Assembly (NCBI GenBank): GCA_947455195.1
Contig: CANGMI010000001.1
Span: 682,001 to 746,000 of the forward strand
From: Pseudomonadota bacterium
GTDB taxonomy: Bacteria; Pseudomonadota; Gammaproteobacteria; Burkholderiales; SG8-39
Direction of reading: 5' to 3'
Length of the DNA stretch: 64,000 nt
Shown: positions 21,936-32,807 of the stretch, piece after piece
Position numbering within the stretch: position 1 is the first letter of the stretch
How the letters are laid out: each line of letters starts with the position of its first letter
The notes under the pieces: generated by a model
Seen by the model: the letters and a program-made list of their open reading frames with translations, nothing else
The model's database searches: none
What the model was told of the DNA's origin: nothing
Program-made: the position numbers and the translations under genes

Positions 21936-23066
21936 TCAGGACCCGAAATCGAGCTCCTGGTTGCCACCGGCTGCCGCCATCGACTGACCGGCGGCATCGC
22001 CTGCCGGCTCGGCGCGCCGAAGTTCGCTCACCCGGACACCCACCAGTCGCACCGGCCGATCCAGATCGATGCGCTTCAGACATTCGAAGGCAGCGCGGCG
22101 CAAGGTACGCACATCCGCCGTCCAGCCCGCAAAGCTCAGATCGCGCGTACAGGTGACGAAATCGGAAAACCGCAGCTTGATACCCACCGTGCGCCCGGCA
22201 TAGCCCTCGGCAGCCAGCTCGCCAGCCAGTTCGATGCAAAGGGCGCCAAGCCGGCGCGCCACCTCGCGCCGATCGGCGACATCCTCGGCAAAGGTTCGCT
22301 CGGCGCTGCGCGAGCGGGGCTCGCGTTCGGTGACCACAGGCCGTACATCATGCCCATTGGCCGCGGCATGAAGCCAGGCCGCGTGCGACGGCCCGATGAG
22401 CTGCGCGAGCCAGGGCAACGAGACCGCAGCCAGATCGCCCACCGTGGCCACGGCTTGCGCCTGCAGACGCTCACCGGTGCGCGGACCGACCCCGGGCAGA
22501 CTGCGCACCGGCAAGGGCCAGATACGTCGCTCGATATCGGCCTCGATCAGAATGCTGATGCCATCGGGCTTGTCGAGTTCGGATGCCATCTTGGCGAGCA
22601 GCTTGTTGGGCGCGATGCCCACCGAGCAGGTGAGGCCGGTGGCCGCCCGGATGGCCGTCTTCAGGCCCTCGGCGATCTCGAGCGAGGGCTGCTCGAGATC
22701 GGTGATGTCCAGATACGCTTCATCGATGCCACGATCTTCGAACACGGGCGAGCACTCGCGCATCAACTGCTTGAAGCGGGCTGATACCGGTGTGTAGGCA
22801 CTGAAATCGACGGGCAGAAAATGCGCTCGCGGGCATCGCCGCAGTGCCTCGCGCAAGGGCATGCCCGAACAGATGCCGAAGGCGCGCGCTTCGTAGGTTG
22901 CCGTCGCCACGACCCCGCGTGCATGGCGGGCCTCGCGCGGATCACCGCGCCCACCGATGACCACCGGCGCGCCACGCAGGTCGGGGCGACGCAGGAGTTC
23001 GACCGAGGCAAAGAACGCGTCCATGTCAAGGTGAAGGATTCGACGTGGACGAGCGGCAGGCGTCAT
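21936..23066 (-). CDS. dinB: DinB, DNA polymerase IV
   Basis: Y-family translesion polymerase. The start at 23066 (MTPAARPRRILHLDMDAF) gives 376 residues. Catalytic acidic residues are in LHLDMDAFFASVE and RGIDEAYLDI, the steric region is VVATATYEARAFGI, and the helix-hairpin-helix segment is RSLPGVGPRTGERL. The C-terminus ends QELDFGS, close to the beta-clamp binding consensus QLxLF. No LexA box could be found in the upstream 237 bases, so SOS control is not evident. It is divergent from the double uvrA, another repair gene. Confidence 0.95.
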   Translation of the reverse strand: MTPAARPRRILHLDMDAFFASVELLRRPDLRGAPVVIGGRGDPREARHARGVVATATYEARAFGICSGMPLREALRRCPRAHFLPVDFSAYTPVSARFKQLMRECSPVFEDRGIDEAYLDITDLEQPSLEIAEGLKTAIRAATGLTCSVGIAPNKLLAKMASELDKPDGISILIEADIERRIWPLPVRSLPGVGPRTGERLQAQAVATVGDLAAVSLPWLAQLIGPSHAAWLHAAANGHDVRPVVTEREPRSRSAERTFAEDVADRREVARRLGALCIELAGELAAEGYAGRTVGIKLRFSDFVTCTRDLSFAGWTADVRTLRRAAFECLKRIDLDRPVRLVGVRVSELRRAEPAGDAAGQSMAAAGGNQELDFGS

Positions 23067-23303
23067 TCCGATAGAATAAACCGGCGAGCAGTACAGGGAG
23101 GGTTGCCGTATCGCGTCGATCCTGGCACGTGAACCCCGCCCGCGCGCGGTCAAACCCGAACCGACGACGCGACCCGGGTCCCTCACCCGACCTGTTCAGG
23201 ATATCGAAGACGCGTGCGATCACCCGATACGGTGTTCACAGCCTCCCGCCCGGCGACCTCACCGCCCCACCCCGCATCCCCCCCCGACCCTACCGGAACC
23301 GCC

Positions 23304-26300
23304 ATGCCCGAGACGTACCTTGGTGACGCCATCCGCATCCGCGGTGCCCGACAGCACAATCTGAAGGGGTTCGACCTCGACATTCCGACGGGCGAACTGC
23401 TGGTCGTCACCGGTGTCTCGGGCTCGGGCAAGTCTTCGCTGGTCTTTGACACGCTCTACGCCGAAGGACAACGGCGCTATGTCGAGACCTTCTCGCCCTA
23501 TGCGCGTCAATTTCTCGACCGCATGGACAAGCCCCAGGTCGATCAGGTCGACGGGATCCCGCCCGCCATCGCCATCGATCAGACCAATCCGGTTCGAACC
23601 TCGCGCTCCACCGTGGGCACGATGACCGAACTGGCCGACCACCTGAAGCTGCTGTTTGCCCGCGCTGCGCGAGTGCACTGCCGAGGCTGCGCACAGGTGG
23701 TGCGCCGCGACAGCGCCCAGGACATCATCGCGTCGATCCAGGCGCGATCGCGTGCAGCCGGCGACCCGCGCCTGATCATCACCTTCCCGGTCGACGTTCC
23801 GGCCAATTTCAGCGAAGCCGAGATTCTTGCGTCGCTCGAGCGCCAGGGCTACTCGCGGGTGCATGAGCGCAGCGGCACGCGGCTGGACATCGTCCAGGAT
23901 CGGTTGCGCGTCGGCAGCACCGAGCCGGCCCGACTGGCCGAGGCCATCGAGGCCGCACTGCGCCACGGTCAGGGGCGCGTCGAGATACAACCCGACCCGG
24001 GGACCACCGCGCCCGACAGCGATGGCACCCCAGTCGCCACACCGGCCGTGCCTCCATGGCCCTGGCGCTACTCGGCCGACCTGCACTGCCCGGATTGCGA
24101 CATCCGCTACATTGATCCGCTGCCCTCGCACTTCTCGTTCAATTCGGCGATCGGCGCCTGCGAGGCATGCCGCGGCTTCGGGCGCATCATCGGCGTCGAC
24201 TTCGGTCTTGTGGTGCCCGACGAATCGAAGACCCTGCGCGAAGGTGCGATTCGGCCCTGGCAGACCCCCAGTTACAGCGACTGCCAGCAGGACATGGAGA
24301 AGATGGCGCGCCGCGACGGCATTCCGCTCGATCGGGCGTGGCGCGATCTCACGCCCGAGCAGCGCGACTGGGTGATCGAGGGCGAGGGCCGCTGGCGAGA
24401 CGGCAAGTGGTACGGCGTGCGACGCTTCTTCGCCTGGCTCGAGACCAAGGCCTACAAGATGCACATCCGGGTGCTGCTCTCCAAGTACCGGGCGTACAGC
24501 CCATGCACCGACTGCAACGGAGCACGCCTGAAGCCCGAATCGCTGCTCTGGCGCATCGGCAACGAAACGCCGGCGAGTGCCGGCATCGGCCTTGCCTTCC
24601 GGCCGCAGGGCGTCACCTGGACCGACGCGGCTCACCAGCACATCACGGGCCTTTCGATCCACGACCTGATGCTGCTGCCGGTGGCACGCCTTACCCGGTT
24701 CTTCGACGACTGGGCCGCTGGTACCCCCCTTGATGAGGCAGCTACGCTGGTCCTGGCCGAAATCCGCAGTCGGCTCGCCTATCTGGAAACAGTCGGACTG
24801 TCGTACCTCACGCTCGACCGGCAATCGCGCACCCTGTCGGGTGGCGAAGTGCAGCGCATCAACCTCACCACCGCCCTGGGTACCTCGCTCGTGAACACGC
24901 TCTTCGTGCTCGACGAGCCTTCGATCGGCCTCCATCCCCGTGACATGGGTCGGGTGATCGAAGTGATGCAGCGATTGCGCGATGCCGGCAATTCACTGGT
25001 GGTGGTCGAACACGATCCACAGATCATGTTCGCCGCCGATCGGATCCTCGACATCGGGCCGGGACCGGGCGAGCGCGGCGGGAACATTGTCTTTTTCGGC
25101 AACCCCGATGACCTCGCGGCAACGGCCGGATCGCTGACCGGCGATTACCTCTCGGGTCGCCGCCGTGTCAGCTTGCGCACGCCGTTGCCGGTTGCAGGAC
25201 AGCCACAGATATCGTTGCGCGGTGCAACGGCCAACAACCTGCGCTCGATCGACATCGACATACCGCTCGAGCGGCTGGTGTGCGTGACAGGCGTCTCGGG
25301 TTCCGGCAAGTCGACGCTGATCGAAGACACCCTCTATCCTGCGTTGCGCAAGAGGAAGGGCAAACCGACCGAAAACGCGGGTGCCCACGCAAGCCTTGCC
25401 GGCGATGAGCGGATCGAGGAGGTGGTCATGATCGACCAGACCCCGATCGGACGCACAACGCGGTCCAACCCGGCCACCCACGTAGGTGCGTTCGATGTCA
25501 TTCGCGAACGCTTCGCGCGCAGCCCGGCGGCCCGCGCGCGTCACTACAGCGCCGGCATGTTCAGCTTCAACTCGGGCAATGGACGCTGCCCGGGCTGTGG
25601 GGGCAACGGGTTCGAGCATGTCGAGATGCAGTTTCTCTCCGACGTGTACCTGCGCTGCCCGGACTGCGACGGACGCCGTTATCGGGCCGAAGTGCTCGAG
25701 GTCATGCTCGAGCGCGGGGATGGCGTGCCACGCAGCATTGCCGACGTGCTTGCGATGACGGTCGCCGAAGCGGTCGACTGGTTCGCCGATGATGCCGAGG
25801 TCGTTGCAAGGCTTCGTCCGCTGGCCCGTGTGGGGCTTGACTACCTTCGCCTCGGCCAGCCGGTACCGACCCTTTCGGGTGGCGAAGCGCAGCGACTCAA
25901 GCTTGCCGGCTACCTGGCTGAACTCGGCAGTGGTCGACGTACCGGCAAGGGCAAGCTCTTTCTCTTCGACGAACCCACCACGGGCCTGCACTTCGAGGAC
26001 GTGGCCAAACTGCTCGGCGCCTTCGACGAACTGATCGAGGCCGGACACAGTCTGGTCGTGATCGAGCACAACCTCGATGTCGTGAACGCTGCCGACTGGA
26101 TCATCGACCTGGGGCCCGAAGGCGGTGAGGGCGGTGGCGAACTCATCTGCGCCGGCACCCAGGCCACAATCAAGGCCTGTGCGCGGTCTCACACCGGGCG
26201 GGCTCTGAACGAGTACGCGCAAGCCTTCAGCAACTACGCCCGGCATGCCGCTGAAGGGTCAGTACAGGCGGCACGGACGACGGTCGCGGGCACCGTTGCG

Positions 26301-29045
26301 CGCCCGATGGCCGTACGACGCAACGCGATCGAGGTCGTTCGTGCGCGCGAACACAACCTCAAGAACGTGAGCGTGAGCATTCCGCACGGGCGATTCACGG
26401 TCGTGACCGGCGTCTCGGGTTCGGGCAAGTCGACCCTCGCCTTCGACATCATCTTCGGCGAGGGACAGCGTCGCTACCTCGAGTCGCTGAATGCCTATGC
26501 CCGCCAGTTCGTGCAACCGGCAACCCGCCCCGATGCCGATGCCGTTTTCGGCATTCCTCCCGCCGTCGCGATCGAACAGCGCACCAGTCGCGGTGGACGC
26601 AAGAGCACGGTGGCAACGCTCACCGAGATCTACCACTTCCTGCGCCTGCTCTACGTGAAACTGGGCGTTCAGCACTGCCCCAAGGACGGCGCCGCCATCG
26701 AACCGCAGAGTTTCGATGCGATCGTGGCGCGCATCATGCGCGACTATCGCGGGCAGCATGTGGGTCTGCTCGCACCGCTCGTCACCCATCGCAAGGGGGT
26801 CTATACCGATCTGGCCAAATGGGCCGCAGGGCATGGCTATACCCACCTGCGTGTCGACGGGGTGTTTCTGCCGACTGCCCGTTGGCCGCGCCTCGACCGC
26901 TTTCGCGAGCACAGCATCGAACTGCCGGTCGCAGACATGGTGATCGAACCGCAGATCGAGGCTCGGCTGCGCGAAGCCCTGTCCGTGGCCCTCGAGCACG
27001 GCAAGGGCGTGATGCTGGTGCTCGAACCCCTCGAACGTCTGCGCGCCGCGATCGATGCGGGCGATGCGGGCGGCGCCACCGCCGCACTGCAGACGGCCGT
27101 GTTCTCGACCCGCCGGGCGTGTCCGAGTTGCGGCACGAGCTACCCAGACCTTGACCCACGCCTCTTCTCGTTCAACTCGCGCCACGGCTGGTGCAAGAGC
27201 TGCTTCGGCACCGGCGTTCGGCTGCCCGGCTTCGATGCCGAACAGACCGGCGAGGAGGCCGGCTGGCTCGAGGCGGCGGGAAGCGCCGGCACCGAGGCGG
27301 CGCCCGAACCCTGCGCCGCCTGCGCCGGCGAACGTCTCAATCCGGTCGCACGCCATGTGCGATTTCGATCGCTCTCGATCGGCGCACTCACGGGCCTCCC
27401 GGTGGACGACCTCGGGCACTTCGTACGCGGGCTCGAACTCGGGCAGCGCGAGAGCGATATCGCGCGTGACCTGCTGGCAGAGATCGGGGCACGCCTGGCC
27501 TTCCTGTCGGATGTCGGGCTGGGCTACCTCGCACTGGACCGGTCTGCGCCAACACTCTCGGGCGGCGAAGCCCAGCGCATCAGGCTCGCGGCCCAGCTGG
27601 GCTCGAACCTGCGCGGCGTCTGCTACGTGCTCGACGAGCCAACCATCGGGCTGCACCCGCGCGACACGCGGGTTCTGCTCGATACGCTCGCGCGTCTGCA
27701 AGCCAAGGGCAATACGCTGCTGGTCGTCGAGCACGACGAAGACACCATCCGGCGCGCAGACCACGTGATCGATATCGGACCGGGCGCAGGCTCTCGCGGC
27801 GGCCAGATCATCGCCAGCGGCACCGCCACCGAGCTGCAGACACAGCCCGCGTCGATCACCGGGCGCTACCTGCGGGAGCCGCTGCGTCATCCGCTCTCAC
27901 CGCGCCGACCGGTGCTGGCCGACACCCCCGCGATCGTCATTGGCAAAGCGCAGCTGCACAACCTCAAGCGCGTCGATGCCCGCATTCCGCTCGCAAGACT
28001 GGTGGCCATCACGGGGGTTTCGGGCTCGGGCAAATCGACGCTCGCGCGCGATGTGCTCCTCGCGCGGCTCACGCATCATGTCGCGGCATCGCGAGTCAAC
28101 CTGCCGGCCGAGCTGGGTGACATCAGCGGCCACGAGTCGATCGCGCGCGTGCTCGAAGTCGATCAGACCCCGATCGGCAAGACCCCTCGCTCATGCCCGG
28201 CCACCTACATCGGCTTCTGGGACACGATACGCAAGCTCTTCGCCGACACGGCCGAAGCACGGATGCGCGGCTACACCGCCGCCCGGTTCTCGTTCAACAC
28301 CGGCGATGGCCGCTGCCCGGAGTGCGAAGGGCAGGGCATGAAGACGGTCGAGATGAGCTTTCTGCCCGACGTGAAGGTGGGCTGCGACGCCTGTGGTGGC
28401 GCGAGATTCAACCCCGAGACACTGGCGGTCCGCTGGCGAGGCCACTCGGCCGGCGAACTGCTCTCGATGAGTGTCGACGAAGCCTTGCCCCTGTTTGAGG
28501 CGCATCCGTCGATCCACCACGCGCTGGCCCTCCTGCGCGATGTCGGCCTGGGCTACCTCACGCTCGGGCAGAGCAGCCCCACACTCTCGGGGGGCGAAGC
28601 GCAGCGCATCAAGCTGGTGACCGAACTGGCTCGGGTACGACCCGATGCCGGCGCAGCCCAGGCCGACCCGCGTCGCGGGCGCGGCGGTGCACGACACTCG
28701 GTCTACATTCTCGACGAACCCACGGTCGGGCTTCACATGGCCGATGTCGAGAAGCTGATCAGGGTACTCAACCGACTGGTCGATGGCGGCAACACGGTGG
28801 TGGTGGTGGAGCACGATCTGGACATGATCGCGAGCGTCGACTGGATCATCGACATGGGACCGGAGGGCGGGGCAGCCGGTGGCCGCATCGTCGCAGAAGG
28901 CCCGCCCGAGCAGGTCCGCATGATGAGCGCCACCTCACATACCGCGCACGTACTCGACGAATTCCTCCGCGCACGTGAATATCACCCCGGCACTGCCATC
29001 GAGCCGCCAGCGTCTTCCTCTTCCTCCCTGACTGACCTTGCCTGA
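23304..29045 (+). CDS. Double-length UvrA-type excinuclease ATPase (four ABC cassettes)
   Basis: A 1913-residue protein equal to two UvrA proteins joined head to tail, about twice the normal 940. Four P-loops GVSGSGKS are present near residues 37, 663, 1036 and 1571. The matching ABC signatures are LSGGEVQR (about 511), LSGGEAQR (about 857), LSGGEAQR (about 1417) and LSGGEAQR (about 1760). Zinc-finger cysteine pairs occur in each half (for example CPDC/CEAC and CPGC/CPDC; CPSC/CKSC and CPEC/CDAC). UvrA normally dimerises for damage recognition in nucleotide excision repair; this form would be a covalent dimer. The start MPETYLGD at 23304 is preferred. Long UvrAs like this are known in beta- and gammaproteobacteria beside a normal UvrA. 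Confidence 0.95.
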   Translation: MPETYLGDAIRIRGARQHNLKGFDLDIPTGELLVVTGVSGSGKSSLVFDTLYAEGQRRYVETFSPYARQFLDRMDKPQVDQVDGIPPAIAIDQTNPVRTSRSTVGTMTELADHLKLLFARAARVHCRGCAQVVRRDSAQDIIASIQARSRAAGDPRLIITFPVDVPANFSEAEILASLERQGYSRVHERSGTRLDIVQDRLRVGSTEPARLAEAIEAALRHGQGRVEIQPDPGTTAPDSDGTPVATPAVPPWPWRYSADLHCPDCDIRYIDPLPSHFSFNSAIGACEACRGFGRIIGVDFGLVVPDESKTLREGAIRPWQTPSYSDCQQDMEKMARRDGIPLDRAWRDLTPEQRDWVIEGEGRWRDGKWYGVRRFFAWLETKAYKMHIRVLLSKYRAYSPCTDCNGARLKPESLLWRIGNETPASAGIGLAFRPQGVTWTDAAHQHITGLSIHDLMLLPVARLTRFFDDWAAGTPLDEAATLVLAEIRSRLAYLETVGLSYLTLDRQSRTLSGGEVQRINLTTALGTSLVNTLFVLDEPSIGLHPRDMGRVIEVMQRLRDAGNSLVVVEHDPQIMFAADRILDIGPGPGERGGNIVFFGNPDDLAATAGSLTGDYLSGRRRVSLRTPLPVAGQPQISLRGATANNLRSIDIDIPLERLVCVTGVSGSGKSTLIEDTLYPALRKRKGKPTENAGAHASLAGDERIEEVVMIDQTPIGRTTRSNPATHVGAFDVIRERFARSPAARARHYSAGMFSFNSGNGRCPGCGGNGFEHVEMQFLSDVYLRCPDCDGRRYRAEVLEVMLERGDGVPRSIADVLAMTVAEAVDWFADDAEVVARLRPLARVGLDYLRLGQPVPTLSGGEAQRLKLAGYLAELGSGRRTGKGKLFLFDEPTTGLHFEDVAKLLGAFDELIEAGHSLVVIEHNLDVVNAADWIIDLGPEGGEGGGELICAGTQATIKACARSHTGRALNEYAQAFSNYARHAAEGSVQAARTTVAGTVARPMAVRRNAIEVVRAREHNLKNVSVSIPHGRFTVVTGVSGSGKSTLAFDIIFGEGQRRYLESLNAYARQFVQPATRPDADAVFGIPPAVAIEQRTSRGGRKSTVATLTEIYHFLRLLYVKLGVQHCPKDGAAIEPQSFDAIVARIMRDYRGQHVGLLAPLVTHRKGVYTDLAKWAAGHGYTHLRVDGVFLPTARWPRLDRFREHSIELPVADMVIEPQIEARLREALSVALEHGKGVMLVLEPLERLRAAIDAGDAGGATAALQTAVFSTRRACPSCGTSYPDLDPRLFSFNSRHGWCKSCFGTGVRLPGFDAEQTGEEAGWLEAAGSAGTEAAPEPCAACAGERLNPVARHVRFRSLSIGALTGLPVDDLGHFVRGLELGQRESDIARDLLAEIGARLAFLSDVGLGYLALDRSAPTLSGGEAQRIRLAAQLGSNLRGVCYVLDEPTIGLHPRDTRVLLDTLARLQAKGNTLLVVEHDEDTIRRADHVIDIGPGAGSRGGQIIASGTATELQTQPASITGRYLREPLRHPLSPRRPVLADTPAIVIGKAQLHNLKRVDARIPLARLVAITGVSGSGKSTLARDVLLARLTHHVAASRVNLPAELGDISGHESIARVLEVDQTPIGKTPRSCPATYIGFWDTIRKLFADTAEARMRGYTAARFSFNTGDGRCPECEGQGMKTVEMSFLPDVKVGCDACGGARFNPETLAVRWRGHSAGELLSMSVDEALPLFEAHPSIHHALALLRDVGLGYLTLGQSSPTLSGGEAQRIKLVTELARVRPDAGAAQADPRRGRGGARHSVYILDEPTVGLHMADVEKLIRVLNRLVDGGNTVVVVEHDLDMIASVDWIIDMGPEGGAAGGRIVAEGPPEQVRMMSATSHTAHVLDEFLRAREYHPGTAIEPPASSSSSLTDLA

Positions 29046-29060
29046 CCAGGAACCCCTCCC

Positions 29061-31790
29061 ATGCGTGATCCCCTGCCCCAGACCATCCGCCTTGCCGACT
29101 ACCAGCCACCTGCGTGGCTGGCGCCCACGATCGATCTGGACATCACGATCACGGGTGAAACGGCCGTGGTGAGTGCGCGCACACGCTTCGAGCGCAACGC
29201 GGCAGCCCACGACCCCACCGCCCCCCTCATCCTCGACGGCGACGCCATCGAGCCAGCACAGATCCTGCTTGACGGTCAGGCAGCCGCCGCGGGCAGCTGG
29301 CACATGGATGCGGGGTCGCTGATCGTGCAGCCACCAGCCGACCGGTTCGAACTCACCGTACGCACCTGTCTGCGGCCTGCCGAGAACACGCAACTGATGG
29401 GGCTCTACGCCTCGCACAGTGGCCTCTTCACCCAGTGCGAGGCGCAGGGCTTTCGCCGCATCACCTTTGCGCTCGATCGGCCCGACGTGATGTCGCGCTA
29501 CACGGTGACCTTGCACGCCGACCGCGCCACCCACCCGGTGTTGCTGTCGAACGGCAATTTCGATGCCGGTGGCGAGTCGCCGGACGGCCGGCACTGGGCG
29601 CGCTGGGTCGATCCGTTTCCGAAGCCCTCCTACCTCTTCGCCATGGTGGCCGGCCGCCTGGATGTGCTCGAAGACCACTACATGACCGCCTCGGGCCGCC
29701 GTGTCGGGCTCTTCGTCTATGTGGAACCGGGCAAGCTCGACCAGTGCGGTTTCGCGATGGCAGCCCTCAAGAAGGCCGCGCGCTGGGATGAGGCCGTGTT
29801 CGGACGAGAATTCGATCTCGAACGCTACTCGATCGTGGCGGTGGGCGACTTCAACATGGGGGCCATGGAAAACAAGGGGCTCAACGTCTTCAACACGAAG
29901 TTCGTGCTGGCACGACCGGACATCGCCACCGACAAGGACTTCGAGAACATCGACCGCGTGGTAGCGCACGAGTACTTCCACAACTGGACCGGCAATCGGG
30001 TGACCTGCCGCGACTGGTTCCAGTTGTCGCTCAAGGAGGGCCTGACGGTCTTTCGCGATCAGGAGTTCGGGGCCGACCACTACTCGCGTCCGGTGCAGCG
30101 CATCCAGGAAGTACGCACGCTGCGCGCGGCGCAGTTCCCCGAAGATGCCGGCCCGATGGCCCACCCGATACGGCCGGCCGCGTACATGGAAATCAGCAAC
30201 TTCTACACGGCTACGGTCTACGAGAAGGGCGCCGAGGTGGTGCGCATGATCCACACGCTGCTCGGGCCGCAACGCTTTCGCGCCGGGATGGATCTGTACT
30301 TCGAACGCCACGATGGCCAGGCCGTGACCACCGAGGATTTCGTGGCGGCAATGGCCGATGCCTCGGGAATCGATCTCGCCCAGTTCAGTCGCTGGTACCA
30401 GAGCGCAGGTACGCCCCGGGTCACGGTCGAAACAGCACACGACCGAGAGCGGGCCACCCTCACGCTCACCGTGCGACAGTCCTGCCCGGTCACGGCCTAC
30501 GACCGGCAGGAGACTGACGGAACCACTGCGGCGGCCGATGGCGGCGCGCAGGCCGCGCCGGTCAAGCCCCCGCTGCACATTCCGCTCGCGATCGGTCTCG
30601 TCGGTCCCGATGGCGTTGACCTCGCCCTGCGCCTTGAAGGCGAAGCACCTGCCAGCGGTGACACGGTTGCCCTGGGGACGCGCGAGCGCACCCGGGTACT
30701 CTCGGTGACAGAAGCCGAGCAGACCTTCGTGTTTCATGACGTGCCCGAGCGTCCGGTGCCCTCGCTCCTGCGTGAATTCTCTGCTCCGGTGATTCTCGAG
30801 CATGCACAGAGCGTGGCCGATCTGGCCCACCTGATGGCGCATGACGCGAACGCTTTCGCACGCTGGGAAGCCGGACAACGCCTCGCCGCCGTGGCGATCC
30901 TCGGCCGGGTCGATGCCCCGGACTCGGCGCAGACCGCGCTCGCCTGCGAGGGCCTGATTGCCGCCATCGGACGACTGCTGGCGGGTGCACTCGAAGACCC
31001 GGCCTTCGCCGCAGAAGCCATCACCCTGCCAGCCGAAGCATCCCTCGCCGAGCAGATGGCGGTGGTCGAACCCGAAACCCTGCACCGGGCGCGTCGCACG
31101 CTGCGTCAGGCCGTGGCAGGAGCCCACCGGGCGCGCCTGCTCGAACTGTACCGGGCCCTCGCACCAACCGGCCCGTACTCGCCCGCAGCAACCGATGCCG
31201 GACGTCGTTCGCTGCGCAATGCCGCGCTGGGGTTCCTGCTCGAGCTCGATGGCGACGAGGAAGCCATTGCGCTTTGCAACGAGCAGTTCGAGCGCGCCGA
31301 CAACATGACCGATGCCATCGCCGCGCTCGGTCTGCTGGCCAACACCGACCATCCGTCGCGAACCGAAGCGCTCGAGCGTTTCGCCGCACGCTGGCACGCT
31401 GAAGCACTGGTGATGGACAAGTGGTTTGCGGTTCAGTCGACATCACGCCTTGCGGGTACGCTCCCGACCGTGCGCAGTCTCATGTCGCATGCAGCTTTCG
31501 ACATCCGCAACCCGAACAAGGTGCGCGCCCTGATCGGCTCTTTCTGCCATGCCAACCACCGGCAGTTCCACGCCGCTGACGGCTCGGGCTATGCCTTCTG
31601 TGCCGAACAGGTGGTTGCGCTCGATGCGCTCAACCCGCAAGTGGCGGCGCGACTCGCACGTGCCTTCGACCGCTGGCGCCGGTTCGACGATGCCCGCATG
31701 GCACGCGCGCGCGAAGCCCTGCTCGCGATCCAGGCACACCCGGGCCTCTCGCGCGACGTCACCGAGATCGTCTCGCGCGCGCTCGCCTGA
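29061..31790 (+). CDS. pepN: PepN, aminopeptidase N
   Basis: Zinc metallopeptidase of family M1 removing N-terminal residues from peptides. The 909-residue length is typical. The exopeptidase motif is GAMEN (residues 267-271), and the zinc-binding HEXXH is HEYFH at 303-307 in VAHEYFHNWTGNR, with the third ligand glutamate downstream in LKEGLTVFRDQEF. No signal peptide is present, consistent with the cytoplasmic proteobacterial enzyme. It begins 15 bases after the uvrA stop and may be transcribed with it. Confidence 0.97.
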   Translation: MRDPLPQTIRLADYQPPAWLAPTIDLDITITGETAVVSARTRFERNAAAHDPTAPLILDGDAIEPAQILLDGQAAAAGSWHMDAGSLIVQPPADRFELTVRTCLRPAENTQLMGLYASHSGLFTQCEAQGFRRITFALDRPDVMSRYTVTLHADRATHPVLLSNGNFDAGGESPDGRHWARWVDPFPKPSYLFAMVAGRLDVLEDHYMTASGRRVGLFVYVEPGKLDQCGFAMAALKKAARWDEAVFGREFDLERYSIVAVGDFNMGAMENKGLNVFNTKFVLARPDIATDKDFENIDRVVAHEYFHNWTGNRVTCRDWFQLSLKEGLTVFRDQEFGADHYSRPVQRIQEVRTLRAAQFPEDAGPMAHPIRPAAYMEISNFYTATVYEKGAEVVRMIHTLLGPQRFRAGMDLYFERHDGQAVTTEDFVAAMADASGIDLAQFSRWYQSAGTPRVTVETAHDRERATLTLTVRQSCPVTAYDRQETDGTTAAADGGAQAAPVKPPLHIPLAIGLVGPDGVDLALRLEGEAPASGDTVALGTRERTRVLSVTEAEQTFVFHDVPERPVPSLLREFSAPVILEHAQSVADLAHLMAHDANAFARWEAGQRLAAVAILGRVDAPDSAQTALACEGLIAAIGRLLAGALEDPAFAAEAITLPAEASLAEQMAVVEPETLHRARRTLRQAVAGAHRARLLELYRALAPTGPYSPAATDAGRRSLRNAALGFLLELDGDEEAIALCNEQFERADNMTDAIAALGLLANTDHPSRTEALERFAARWHAEALVMDKWFAVQSTSRLAGTLPTVRSLMSHAAFDIRNPNKVRALIGSFCHANHRQFHAADGSGYAFCAEQVVALDALNPQVAARLARAFDRWRRFDDARMARAREALLAIQAHPGLSRDVTEIVSRALA

Positions 31791-31890
31791 GGGCCACCGT
31801 GACAGAAGTCACGACCGGACACACGCTGATTGCGTCTCGGCAAGGCATTGGCCGATAGGCACAAGGAGATCCACAGGGACGCGAGGCCAC

Positions 31891-32751
31891 ATGCTCACCG
31901 AGGCACTGCCAGGGCTTGCCGAATGGACGGCACGGTTTGCCGGCATGGCCGTGCCGGTGCTGCGCCGAACCTCGCGTCAGCTCACCGGCCTCGCAGCATC
32001 GACCGAGGAGCCCTGTGCCCGTGATGTCGCCACGACCATCGCGGGTGACCCGCTGGCGACCATACGGCTGTTTGCCTTCCTGGCAAGCCATCGACGCATG
32101 CGCCAGATCACCGAGATCACGAGCGTCGAGGGTTGCGTGATCATGATGGGCGTGCCCCCCCTGATGCACGATCTGGCGCGAGCACCATGCATCGAGGAGA
32201 GTCTTCACGGACGTCCCGAGGCGTTGCGCGGCCTGCTGCGCGTGGTGCGCCGGTCGCGCCACGCGGCGCGTCTGGCGTGGCAGTTCGGCGCCTGGCGCAA
32301 TGACCTCGACGCAGGCGCGCTCGCAACCGCCGCCCTGCTGCACGACTTCGTGGAAACCCTGCTCTGGGCTGCCGCACCCGAACTCGCCCTCGAGATCGAC
32401 CGCAAGCTGCATGCCGACCCGAGCCTGCGCAGTCGCACCGCGCAGCGTGCCGTGCTGAACATCGAAGTGAATGAACTCCAGGTCGAACTGGCAACCGCAT
32501 GGCAGTTGCCCGAACTGTACCGGCAGATGATGGATGACTCGAGCGCCCGACACCCGCGCGCCTTGCTGGTGATGCATTCCGTTGCGCTCGCGCGGCATTC
32601 GGCGCTGGGTTGGGACAATCCGGCGCTGCCCGATGACTATCGGGCGCTGGCCAGCCTGCTCAACACCAGCGCGGAACGGGTGCGTGCCATGGCGGAGCCC
32701 GACGATGGCGCCCGCCACGCAGAACCGGCGAGTGCGGACAACCTGTCCTGA
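31891..32751 (+). CDS. HDOD-domain protein
   Basis: A 286-residue protein with an HDOD domain, a degenerate relative of HD phosphohydrolases used in signalling and stress regulation. The domain covers about residues 40-230, with DPLATIRLFAFLASHRRM, ITSVEGCVIMMGVPPL and ALLHDFVETLLW. The start at 31891 has a GAGG box seven bases upstream; the frame is open further back through the end of pepN. It stands between pepN and an MFS gene with no obvious partner domain such as GGDEF or EAL, and its role is unknown. Confidence 0.8.
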   Translation: MLTEALPGLAEWTARFAGMAVPVLRRTSRQLTGLAASTEEPCARDVATTIAGDPLATIRLFAFLASHRRMRQITEITSVEGCVIMMGVPPLMHDLARAPCIEESLHGRPEALRGLLRVVRRSRHAARLAWQFGAWRNDLDAGALATAALLHDFVETLLWAAAPELALEIDRKLHADPSLRSRTAQRAVLNIEVNELQVELATAWQLPELYRQMMDDSSARHPRALLVMHSVALARHSALGWDNPALPDDYRALASLLNTSAERVRAMAEPDDGARHAEPASADNLS

Positions 32752-32807
32752 TCGACACCTTGCCGGCGTTGCCGGCAGGACGGGCCGATTCGGGGGAAAA
32801 TGCACGC

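Noticed and set aside
23067-23303. LexA box for dinB or the double uvrA
   Set aside because: No CTGT-N8-ACAG palindrome was found in the divergent gap; only CAGTACAG, which is not a LexA dyad.
28935-31397. An 820-codon open frame antisense to pepN and the uvrA end
   Set aside because: It mirrors pepN, which has all its motifs; the translation is rich in Arg, His and Gly and shows no family pattern. Long antisense frames are expected at this GC content.
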